Part shown: positions 17,069 to 25,128 of the stretch, in pieces
Layout: every line of letters starts with the position of its first letter
Position numbering within the stretch: the first letter of the stretch is position 1
DNA from: Brasilonema bromeliae SPC951
GTDB taxonomy: Bacteria > Cyanobacteriota > Cyanobacteriia > Cyanobacteriales > Nostocaceae
NCBI RefSeq assembly: GCF_012912135.1
Contig: NZ_QMEB01000006.1
Location: forward strand, 22,242-57,098
Reading direction: 5' to 3'
DNA length: 34,857 nucleotides
The notes under the pieces: generated by a model
Seen by the model: the letters and a program-made list of their open reading frames with translations, nothing else
Database searches by the model: none
Told to the model about the DNA's origin: nothing
Position numbers and translations under genes: made by a program

Positions 17069-18280
17069 TCAGTTTACAGTAAAGACTTCTTTGTTGATAT
17101 CCGACACAACACCTTCGACGACTTGAGGACCGAACAGTGACTCAAGCAATTCTTGCTCAACATTAACCTTTAGGGGAGTTGATAACAATCTCACTATTTC
17201 TTCGGCGAAAGATTGAGCATTAACAGCTATTTTAAAAAGTTTTCTCACCTCTTCTGGCAAACCAGCTATTCCCTGAGGTGTAGAAACAATAGGTCTACCA
17301 GAGACAAGCATTTCTATAGACTTTATACTCACCCCGCTACCTGTTAAAACCGGATTAATCAGAACACGTCCCGACTGGTAAACTGCTAGAGAGGATGCTG
17401 GATTGATGCTTAAAGAGACACCTTGGTGTTCCTCACATAGTTGCTTGACTTTCTTTACAGGATTTGAACCAGCGATTAGCACTTTAACAGTGGGTAATGC
17501 AGAGCGTATAATCGGAAAAACCTGTGTTATGAACCAGACTATACCAGCTACGTTGTTGTCAACTTTTAGGTTCCCTAGAAACACAACGTCATACACAAGA
17601 TTGGCGCTGATTTGATCATGGGCTTGTTCTGAATAATTATCTTTAGGAAACTCAACAATAGGCGGTAAGTAGCGCCCATTCCTAAAGCCTTGACTTTGCC
17701 AAAATTTGAAGTCATCTACAGAGATATCGTAGAATAAAGTACTCTTTTTCAGTAAGTCTTTTTCAAAACTTTCCAAGTGAGATACTGACAAATATCTTTT
17801 GAGCTTACTTGTAAAGTCTGTTGTAGATGCAAGTAACCGACGGTAATATAGGTACTCTATATTGTGAGAGCGAGTGATCAGGGGTACATTTAACTTTTTG
17901 CTTAACTTATCTGCGATTTCTCCACCGTGAATTCCATCCAACCAGATAACATCAGGATGAAAAAGACGGACACCAGAAAGCAGAGTCGTTAACTCTTTTC
18001 CCCTGACAATCCGAGAAGTCACTTCTAAAGGATAATGTAATAAGTCAATTGCCCTACGAGCAAGAGAGCCTAGTGTACGTTTAAATGGTATGAGAGAAAT
18101 TTCTTTTACATATTTCTTAATTTCAGCTATTTCCTCTGGTTGTAGCGGTTCATTGATCCAAGATATGAGTTGTAACTCCACGCCGATATTAGAGAAGGCT
18201 TTTATTCTTCGCCACATCTCTACTCGCGCACCACGATTCGGAGGGTAGGGAATGTCATGACATATTAAAGTAATCTTCAT
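17069..18280 (-). CDS. GT4-type (group 1) glycosyltransferase
   Basis: The 403-residue protein opens with MKITLICHDIPYPPNRGARVEM, the typical GT-B N-terminal strand and glycine-rich loop. It continues through a DVIWLDGIHGG segment and a SHNIEYLYYRR region. The C-terminal half has VVFLGNLKVDNNVAGIVWF, KVLIAGSNP and GSGVSIKSIEMLVSGRPIVST, a GT4 donor site with a conserved glutamate. It fits the group that builds repeat units in bacterial exopolysaccharide loci. It starts 15 bases after the polymerase gene, so the two are almost certainly co-transcribed. The gene is AT-rich with no HIP1 site. Confidence 0.9.
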   Translation of the reverse strand: MKITLICHDIPYPPNRGARVEMWRRIKAFSNIGVELQLISWINEPLQPEEIAEIKKYVKEISLIPFKRTLGSLARRAIDLLHYPLEVTSRIVRGKELTTLLSGVRLFHPDVIWLDGIHGGEIADKLSKKLNVPLITRSHNIEYLYYRRLLASTTDFTSKLKRYLSVSHLESFEKDLLKKSTLFYDISVDDFKFWQSQGFRNGRYLPPIVEFPKDNYSEQAHDQISANLVYDVVFLGNLKVDNNVAGIVWFITQVFPIIRSALPTVKVLIAGSNPVKKVKQLCEEHQGVSLSINPASSLAVYQSGRVLINPVLTGSGVSIKSIEMLVSGRPIVSTPQGIAGLPEEVRKLFKIAVNAQSFAEEIVRLLSTPLKVNVEQELLESLFGPQVVEGVVSDINKEVFTVN

Positions 18281-18295
18281 AATTTTAATACGTTC

Positions 18296-19609
18296 TCAAT
18301 TTATTCTTCCTTCTTCGTCTGCCATCACACTGAGATAATAGTTGTATTTTTTTGCTTGTTCATACTCCACAGCCGTTGAGAAAATTATTGATATGTATAA
18401 TATCCAAAAGATACTGTTAGTTGCGACAAGAGTGCTTTCTGTGACGTTGGATAAAAATAAAAACGTCAGATACATTAAAGGCCATAAACCTTCTACCACT
18501 TTAGTCGCTCGTAACCACATGACTCCTCTTATACAGGCGGTTACATAGCTTATGCAAAAAACGATTAACCCTACTATCCCCAATTCTGCCAATAAATCCA
18601 TAAAGCCATTGTGACCATAAGGACATTGCCATTCCAAGGTGCGCCAAAGGTAGGCTGTCACCTCATTATCCCAGCTTTGCCAAACCGCATTAAAACCGTA
18701 GCCTAATAAAGGGCGTTCCCAAATTAGCTCAAACATGACTCCCCAAATATCTGTGCGTCCTGTCAGTGTCAAATCCCTACCTAATGCAGTCGCAATGACT
18801 GGTAAATTATCTAATAACAAGATAGCTATGCTTCCTACTAAAAGAATCACAGTTAGGACTGAAGGAATGACTTGGTTATAATTGCCTCGCAAAGCTTTAT
18901 AAAGTTGCAAAATAGTTGTCAAACTCAGAAAAACAACGAAGGCTGTTTTTGATGTTGAAAGAATGATTAAAATCGCTGAAAGAACAAAACCAACCCACAG
19001 AATCCATTTATATTTTTGTTGAGATTTCTGTTGATAAAGGGAGTTATCAACACAGAGTAAGAGAAAGACTATAGTGCTGACATTCATGAGACGACCCAAG
19101 TGGTTTTTGTGCGCTATGACACCTCGCCAAGCTCCCGCGTGAGCACCTTCTTCCTGAAAGGTCATTAAACCATAAGATGGCAGTGCTATAGCAAACACAA
19201 AGCTTAGTAATATTATTAACCCGAACATCCAGGCTAATAATTCTAATTGCTCCCTCATGGTGTAACGTGTAGCTAAGTATACTCCAAATCCCGTTGTCCC
19301 CAAAAGAAGTACACCACGACGTAGGGTAAGATCTGGTGCTACTGTCCACAACACGGATGCTAATGCAATTCCTACCAGTAGCCAGATCCAAATGTCTTTC
19401 TGGGCAACGTACAAAAAACTTTTCCTGTTTTTAATAACCAAGAAGAGAGTCACGACATAGACTCCCATAAACAGGATTGGAGTGTATGGATCTTGGCTCG
19501 CATCCACAGAATCTTCTTTTTCTATAAGAATAGGTATCAAGGCACTTGTCGAAAAAAACAGAGTCAATACAACAAATACCTTTTCGGCTAGCCTTGATAA
19601 TCTGTGCAT
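18296..19609 (-). CDS. O-antigen ligase/polymerase family membrane protein (Wzy/WaaL-like)
   Basis: This 437-residue protein has ten or more hydrophobic segments and the central periplasmic loop of the Wzy_C family. GVIAHKNHLGRLMNVS follows a gap typical of these proteins, and GYGFNAVW...YGHNGFMDLLAELGIVGL carries the conserved histidine-asparagine pair. Such proteins either polymerise lipid-linked repeats (Wzy) or ligate chains to an acceptor (WaaL). With a flippase and Wzc homologue next door, polymerase is the more likely role. It is the first gene of the leftward operon, starting 492 bases from the divergent Wzc gene. No HIP1 site is present. Confidence 0.9.
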   Translation of the reverse strand: MHRLSRLAEKVFVVLTLFFSTSALIPILIEKEDSVDASQDPYTPILFMGVYVVTLFLVIKNRKSFLYVAQKDIWIWLLVGIALASVLWTVAPDLTLRRGVLLLGTTGFGVYLATRYTMREQLELLAWMFGLIILLSFVFAIALPSYGLMTFQEEGAHAGAWRGVIAHKNHLGRLMNVSTIVFLLLCVDNSLYQQKSQQKYKWILWVGFVLSAILIILSTSKTAFVVFLSLTTILQLYKALRGNYNQVIPSVLTVILLVGSIAILLLDNLPVIATALGRDLTLTGRTDIWGVMFELIWERPLLGYGFNAVWQSWDNEVTAYLWRTLEWQCPYGHNGFMDLLAELGIVGLIVFCISYVTACIRGVMWLRATKVVEGLWPLMYLTFLFLSNVTESTLVATNSIFWILYISIIFSTAVEYEQAKKYNYYLSVMADEEGRIN

Positions 19610-20101
19610 GGCAACTCTATTTGCAATAACTCATTAGCCGTCTCAAGAAAAATTTTTGAACAGAAAAACTAAATAAATTTACCGTCTAAAGACTATCCTC
19701 TTTAACTCTCGTATAATTATGTCCACATAAGTGATTTTTGATTCATCCTAAGTTTTGACTTTACTTTATCTTTATTAGCAAACTCATTTTTATGAATTTT
19801 ATGTAAAGAAGAGCAGAACACATACGTAGGAGGGTATGTTAGAGGATACTGAAACTAGCAAAAATCTGGTATATTTATCCCTATCATCAGGGAGTACTCT
19901 GCGCAAAAAAAAACTAATGGGTGCAGAGTCTGTAACCGCATCACCTTGTTGGATGTTAGCCGTACCGTACTCACGCTACCATTTTTAGTTGCAAATGCAA
20001 CACCATTGCAAATAGTTATCCCGTTTGTGTTTCTGGCAAGTTGGCTAGAATTCAGTATCTAAAAATATAGATTGACAAAATCGTGTATTCAATATGTGTG
20101 A
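19610..20101. promoter_or_regulatory. Divergent control region of the exopolysaccharide locus
   Basis: Two operons diverge from this 492-bp gap, so it must contain both promoters. A 7-bp inverted repeat (actctgc 19896-19902 / gcagagt 19923-19929) brackets an A9-containing stretch and could be an operator. I cannot place the -35/-10 elements with confidence. Confidence 0.45.
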
Positions 20102-22420
20102 ATGGGAAAACCAATGCCAACTAAGGAACAAAGCTTGCAGTACTTGAGAAATTCCAATACTATCTTGAAAGAGCCGTATTTGTTCTGGAGAAGACCAGAA
20201 GGTGAAGAAGAAAATACAGGTTTTAATCAGGTTTTATCTGTATTGCGTCGTCGCTTAGGTTTGATTGCTAGTGCGACAGTTATTGTGACGACAGTGGCTA
20301 TTGCGTGGACAGCAACTCGAACTCCAAAATATGAAGGGAAGTTTCAGATATTAGTTGAACCATTAAAAAGTGCTGATAGTGAGTTACTGCTTTTGCTATC
20401 GGAAACTTTAAAGCAAAATATCAACGAAATCACCAAACAGAATAAAACCGACATGGATTATCAGGCTTTGATGGAGGTTTTAAAAAGTCCAAAGCTGATA
20501 GAGCCAGTTGTTAAAAATCTGAAAAACCGCTATCCAAACATTAGCTACGATCAACTTGTTGGCAGTGATGTGTCTGGTAAAGTGTCTCCTGAGCGAGTTG
20601 GTACGCTACACATTAGTCGGCTTGGTAAAGGCAAAGACCTATCAAGAGTTGTGGAGGTTCGCTATCGAGAATCCAACCCCCAAAAAGTCCAGTATGTTTT
20701 AGAGCAGGTATCACAAGCATATCAAAACTACAGTAAAGAACAACAGCAAACAAATTTACGTCAAGGAATAAAATTCATTGAGCAGCAGATTCCCAAAATA
20801 CAATTCCGGGTGAATACACTTCAAGGACAAATGCAAGTGTTCCAAAAGAAGCACAATATGTTTAACCCGGAACTTCAGGGTAAGCAATTGCTCAACAGAG
20901 TTGATGAACTCAAAACACAGCGCATAGAAATTGAAAGAGGCTTAGCTGAAACTCGCTCACTTTCTGCTTCTTTGCAAAAGCAATTGGATATGTCAGAGAA
21001 TACAGCGATCGCCGCATCAGCCTTGAGTGAATCACCCCAATATCAGCAAGTCCTCACTCGTCTGCAAGAGGTAGAAACAAAAATTGCCACAGAGTCAACG
21101 CGCCTGACTGACAACAACCCAGTCATGCGGAATTTGCGCGAACAGCGACGGAAACTGCTACCTTTAGTACAGCAAGAAGCAAAACTAGCATTAGGCAGGA
21201 ATGGCGGGAGGGATAACTCCCAAGTCGGAGTTTATCAAAACTCGGTTCGCCGTGACCTGATCAAACAACTGGCTGATACCGCTAACCAAAATCAGGCCTT
21301 AGAAAGTAGCCTCCAAGCTAATCAAAAAGCAACGGCTGAGCTAAATCAACAAATTCAGGAATATCCTGCCCTTTCACGTCAGTATGCCAATTTGCAAAGG
21401 GAATTGCAAGTTTCTAGCGACACTCTCAACCAGATTTTAACTAAGCAAGAAGCACTGCGGGTAGATGCTGCTCAACAAGATCTTCCTTGGGAAGTGATTA
21501 CGCCTCCCACACTCCCTCGTGACAAAAAAGGTCATCTCGTACCAGTAGGACTCAATGGTGAGCGTAACATTGCATTAGGAGTTGTTGGAGGTTTACTCTT
21601 AGGAACTCTGGCTGCTTTTGTTCTGGAAAATTCGCAAAATGTCTTTCGCGATTCTGAGGAAATCAAACGTACAACCAAACTACCAGTTTTTGCGGTCGTT
21701 CCTTTCCATAAAGAATTGCGACACCCAACTTCTGTCACTGATAAACAACTCCCATTAGCAGATCAAAAAGGAAAAAATCAATTTGCACCACAGGTAAAAG
21801 CAAAGACTCAGGAGTATCAAACAACAGCTTTTACCGAAGCTTTTTGCTCTCTTTATAACAGAATAAACTCTCTCAAATCACAAGCTTCTATCCACTCAAT
21901 AGTCGTCACATCAGCGACAAGTGGCGATGGAAAATCTACAGTAGCAGTGAATTTAGCAAAGATAGCAGCTCAAGCAGGTCAAAAAGTGCTACTAGTAGAT
22001 GCTAATTTACGTCATCCTCAAGTTCATCATGCATTAGGTTTAGTTAACATCAAAGGACTTAGCGAGATACTTTTTCTAGGTATAGATTTTAATGATGTTG
22101 TTGGACAAGCACCCAGAGAAGAAAATCTTTTTGTGATCACGGCTGGTGATGCACCACAAAATCCCACAAAGCTGTTCTCATCTCAAAGAATGGAGAATTT
22201 CGTGGAGGAAGCCCATGCAAACTATGATTTAATTGTGTATGACGCACCACACATTATGGGACTTTTAGACACAAGCATCTTAGCAAATCGTGTCGATGGA
22301 GTTTTGATGGTTGCAGGACTTGGTAAAACAGTTCGTCCTTCTTTGCACCAAGCCTTGGAAGAATTAAAAACTGGTCAGGTTCCAGTCTTGGGCATAGTAG
22401 CTGATACCATTGAACGGTAG
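20102..22420 (+). CDS. Wzc-like polysaccharide copolymerase with BY-kinase-type ATPase domain
   Basis: The 772-residue protein combines a Wzz chain-length domain with a C-terminal P-loop ATPase. Membrane segments are at about 52-71 and 488-508, enclosing a periplasmic part with coiled-coil stretches (200-450) and the PW-type TLPRDKKGHLVPV end. The ATPase has Walker A TSATSGDGKST (603-613), Walker A' VLLVDANLRHP (629-639) and Walker B LIVYDAP (710-716), as in bacterial tyrosine kinases of the Wzc/CapB kind. It should control chain length and export. The C-terminus ends at GIVADTIER with no tyrosine cluster, so the autophosphorylation tail is missing. Starts at 20102 or at the in-frame ATG at 20114 are both possible. 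It is followed by a flippase and a GT2 gene. A HIP1 site lies at 21005. Confidence 0.93.
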   Translation: MGKPMPTKEQSLQYLRNSNTILKEPYLFWRRPEGEEENTGFNQVLSVLRRRLGLIASATVIVTTVAIAWTATRTPKYEGKFQILVEPLKSADSELLLLLSETLKQNINEITKQNKTDMDYQALMEVLKSPKLIEPVVKNLKNRYPNISYDQLVGSDVSGKVSPERVGTLHISRLGKGKDLSRVVEVRYRESNPQKVQYVLEQVSQAYQNYSKEQQQTNLRQGIKFIEQQIPKIQFRVNTLQGQMQVFQKKHNMFNPELQGKQLLNRVDELKTQRIEIERGLAETRSLSASLQKQLDMSENTAIAASALSESPQYQQVLTRLQEVETKIATESTRLTDNNPVMRNLREQRRKLLPLVQQEAKLALGRNGGRDNSQVGVYQNSVRRDLIKQLADTANQNQALESSLQANQKATAELNQQIQEYPALSRQYANLQRELQVSSDTLNQILTKQEALRVDAAQQDLPWEVITPPTLPRDKKGHLVPVGLNGERNIALGVVGGLLLGTLAAFVLENSQNVFRDSEEIKRTTKLPVFAVVPFHKELRHPTSVTDKQLPLADQKGKNQFAPQVKAKTQEYQTTAFTEAFCSLYNRINSLKSQASIHSIVVTSATSGDGKSTVAVNLAKIAAQAGQKVLLVDANLRHPQVHHALGLVNIKGLSEILFLGIDFNDVVGQAPREENLFVITAGDAPQNPTKLFSSQRMENFVEEAHANYDLIVYDAPHIMGLLDTSILANRVDGVLMVAGLGKTVRPSLHQALEELKTGQVPVLGIVADTIER

Positions 22421-22491
22421 CTAGTAGCAGACAGTGATATTTTCGTCACTCGTTAGTTGTCTGAAAGATAATAATAAGATCAATTCATCCT

Positions 22492-23835
22492 GTGATAAAC
22501 ATTATCAAGAAAAAATTCTCCAGTCAATTCATCCGAAATGTTGGCTGGCTGAGTATCTCAGAGATTATCTACAGAGTTTTGCGCTTGGGATTAGTTGTGA
22601 TCATTGCGCGGTTTTTGAGCCGCCACGACTACGGTTTGGGTGCAATTGTAATGACAGTACGTGAGTTTTCAATCACGTTTGCTGATGTAGGTATAGCAGC
22701 AAAGATTATTCAGGCTGAAGAAGAAGAATTAGAGGATTTGTGTAACTCTGCATACTGGTTAAGTTGGGTCGTTTTTTTGAGTCTTTTTCTGATTCAGTCT
22801 ATTGCGGCTTTTCCCATAGCTTGGTTTTATAAAAGTCCAAATCTGATTTTGCCAATTATTGTTTCAGGTTTAGCTTACTTAATTTGGCCTCTATCTACCA
22901 TACAAAAAACTCTCATCCAAAGAGAAAATCGTCTGAAAGTAATAGCTATTACGAATAGTCTTCAAAACTTGACTGGCAGTATATTGAGTGCGATTTTTGC
23001 TGTATCAGGTATGGGTGTATGGTCGTTGGTGTTGCCTCCAATATTAGCTGCACCTATGGAACCCTTAATATACTACAGAGCACATCCTTGGCGTTTAAAC
23101 ACAGGATTTACTACAAAAAATTGGGGACAGATATTAAAATTTGGGAAAAATCTTTTAGGCGTCTCCTTATTAAGAACATTAAGAAATAACTTAGATTATT
23201 TATTGGTTGGTCGCTTTGTGGTCAACCCAGGAGATCCTGAATATGGAATTCAAGAATTAGGGTTATACTTCTTTGGTTTTAACGCAGGATTAGGAATTAG
23301 TTTAAGTTTTATCAATGCTATTAACTCAGCAATTTTGCCTCATTTATGTGCAGTACGCTCAGAATTGTCTGAATTGAAAAAATCCTATTTTAATAGTCTG
23401 AAAACTATTCGCGCTACCATTGTTCCTTTTGTCATACTCCAATCCAGTTTAGCTCATATTTATGTACCAATTGTTTTTGGTAAGAAATGGCAGCCTGCTA
23501 TCCCCATCGTTGTTCTCATTTGCTTATCGGCAATTCCACGACCCTTTGCAGACGCTGCATCCCAATTGCTTATAGCTGTTGGGAAACCTCATTTAGATTT
23601 ACATTGGAATGTCTTATTTACTATCCTATTTAGCATAGCAATTCTGATAGGAGTGAACTTACAAGTTCTTGGTGTAGATACATCTGTCTTATCAGTTCAT
23701 CTCGGAGAACATTGGCAAATAATTGTTGTAGCTATATCTGTTTTATTAGTTCATCTTGTGTTTTTACCTCTGTTTACATTGTGGGCAACACGTTATGTTT
23801 TTCCAAAAAGTAAGAAAAATGAGGCGCTTCTATGA
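22492..23835 (+). CDS. Wzx-type polysaccharide flippase (MOP superfamily)
   Basis: The 447-residue protein is a multi-pass membrane protein of the polysaccharide transporter family. The N-terminus NVGWLSISEIIYRVLRLGLVVIIARFLSRHDYG is typical of WzxC-like flippases, and 12 or so hydrophobic segments follow. It would move undecaprenyl-linked repeat units across the cytoplasmic membrane for polymerisation by the Wzy-like protein encoded divergently. The start is a GTG at 22492 without a strong ribosome-binding site. The stop overlaps the next start by four bases (ATGA), so the GT2 gene is translationally coupled. AT-rich, with no HIP1 site. Confidence 0.92.
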   Translation: MINIIKKKFSSQFIRNVGWLSISEIIYRVLRLGLVVIIARFLSRHDYGLGAIVMTVREFSITFADVGIAAKIIQAEEEELEDLCNSAYWLSWVVFLSLFLIQSIAAFPIAWFYKSPNLILPIIVSGLAYLIWPLSTIQKTLIQRENRLKVIAITNSLQNLTGSILSAIFAVSGMGVWSLVLPPILAAPMEPLIYYRAHPWRLNTGFTTKNWGQILKFGKNLLGVSLLRTLRNNLDYLLVGRFVVNPGDPEYGIQELGLYFFGFNAGLGISLSFINAINSAILPHLCAVRSELSELKKSYFNSLKTIRATIVPFVILQSSLAHIYVPIVFGKKWQPAIPIVVLICLSAIPRPFADAASQLLIAVGKPHLDLHWNVLFTILFSIAILIGVNLQVLGVDTSVLSVHLGEHWQIIVVAISVLLVHLVFLPLFTLWATRYVFPKSKKNEALL

Positions 23836-24896
23836 AAAAAGTTTCTGTGATCATTCCAGTTTACAAAGTTGAGAAATATGTAGCAGCAACAATACAATCA
23901 GTTCTTGATCAAACCTATAAAAATTTTGAGTTGATCATTATTGATGATGGTTCTCCGGATAAAAGCATAGAAATTTGCCAGCAATTTACAGACAATAGAA
24001 TCAAAATAATCCGTCAGGAAAATCGGGGAGTTGCAGCGGCTCGAAACGTTGGTATTCGTCATGCTCAAGGAGAATATTTGGCTTTTTTAGATGCAGATGA
24101 CTTATGGGTAAGCGAAAAGTTAGAACAACATGTTGAACATTTAAAGAATTCACCAGCAGTGGGGGTGAGTTTTTGTCGCTCTTCTTTAATCGATGAAGCG
24201 GGGAAGCCTTTGGGTATTTATCAAATAACCAAGCTTAAGGAGATTACCCCACTTGATATACTTTGTCGCACTCCCATAGGAAATGGATCGGTTCCCGTGA
24301 TTCGGCGTGAGGTTTTTGAAGAAATTGCATTCCAAGATAATCTTTATGGAGTGGTAGAAAACTTTTATTTTGATGATGATCGCAAACTGCACCCTTCAGA
24401 AGATGTGGAACTTTGGCTGCGGATAGCGATAAAAACGAAATGGCTTATAGAGGGAATTCCTGAAGCTTTGACGCTTTATCGAATAAATTCCCAGGGCTTT
24501 TCGGCTCAACTGGTGAAAAAATTACATTCTTGGGAAACAATGCTGGAAAAAGCACGCGCCTACGTACCTCCAGCATCAATGGCCCAGTTAGAAAAAATCG
24601 CTATAGCTTATCAACTACGGCATTTAGCCCGAAGGGCAGTGACTTTAGAAGATGGTTCAACAGCTGTGGAGTTTGCTTGGCGATCGCTCTCTACCCACTG
24701 GCGAATTATACTAGAAGAACCACACCGTACAATTATCACCCTCGCTGCAGCTTATTTTCTCTGGCTCATGCCACGCCAGCTGTACCATCAAGTACAGTCT
24801 GTTGCTTTAAAAATTGCCGGAACTATTCAAAAACGACGCATTCAACAAGAAGAATTAGCAAAAAAATCTTATAGCGTTGTTCTAAAGGATGTCTGA
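23832..24896 (+). CDS. GT2-family glycosyltransferase
   Basis: The 354-residue protein opens with VSVIIPVYKVEKYVAATIQSV, carries the nucleotide-binding DDGS at 38-41, RGVAAARNVGI near 66-75 and the metal-binding DADD at 87-90, all GT-A family 2 hallmarks. A VELWLRIA segment follows later. A hydrophobic stretch near the C-terminus (IITLAAAYFLWLM) could anchor it to the membrane. It would add a sugar to the lipid-linked repeat. It overlaps the flippase gene by four bases. A HIP1 site lies at 24680. A nested hairpin repeat follows the stop. Confidence 0.93.
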   Translation: MKKVSVIIPVYKVEKYVAATIQSVLDQTYKNFELIIIDDGSPDKSIEICQQFTDNRIKIIRQENRGVAAARNVGIRHAQGEYLAFLDADDLWVSEKLEQHVEHLKNSPAVGVSFCRSSLIDEAGKPLGIYQITKLKEITPLDILCRTPIGNGSVPVIRREVFEEIAFQDNLYGVVENFYFDDDRKLHPSEDVELWLRIAIKTKWLIEGIPEALTLYRINSQGFSAQLVKKLHSWETMLEKARAYVPPASMAQLEKIAIAYQLRHLARRAVTLEDGSTAVEFAWRSLSTHWRIILEEPHRTIITLAAAYFLWLMPRQLYHQVQSVALKIAGTIQKRRIQQEELAKKSYSVVLKDV

Positions 24897-24931
24897 TATC
24901 AAGTCCCGTAAATTACCCATAATTCCCACGC

Positions 24932-25001
24932 ACCCCACCCCGCCAAAGCTGCGCTTTGTCTCCCCTCCCCTTAATAAGGGGAGGGGATTAAGGGGTGGGG
25001 T
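24932..25001. repeat. Nested REP-like hairpin repeat
   Basis: Outer arms accccacccc (24932-24941) and ggggtggggt (24992-25001) enclose two further hairpins. One is small (aaagc-tgc-gcttt, 24945-24957). The other is a perfect 12-bp palindrome, cccctcccctta-a-taaggggagggg, at 24962-24986. The same CTCC-TTAATAA-GGAG core recurs at 30324-30346. It lies between convergent genes, so it may also act as a transcript end. Confidence 0.8.
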
Positions 25002-25077
25002 TCAGAGCAGAGCGAAAATTATAACTAATTAACCGAACCTGATAGAAACCACCAAAATTGAAATTATGGTGCTCTTA

Positions 25078-25104
25078 ACTGCTGAGTCATTCACACTCAG
25101 CAGT
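25078..25104. terminator. Hairpin between convergent GT2 and ABC genes
   Basis: Perfect 10-bp arms actgctgagt (25078-25087) and actcagcagt (25095-25104) enclose a 7-base loop, 25 bases from the ABC stop codon. No T-run follows on either strand, so it is terminator-like rather than a textbook intrinsic terminator. Confidence 0.55.
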
Positions 25105-25128
25105 CGTTACTTATAAATCAGTACTGAA

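Noticed and set aside
17455-17480. T-loop-like sequence (gatttgaaccag) suggestive of a tRNA
   Set aside because: It lies within the GT4 coding frame and no acceptor stem or anticodon arm can be folded.
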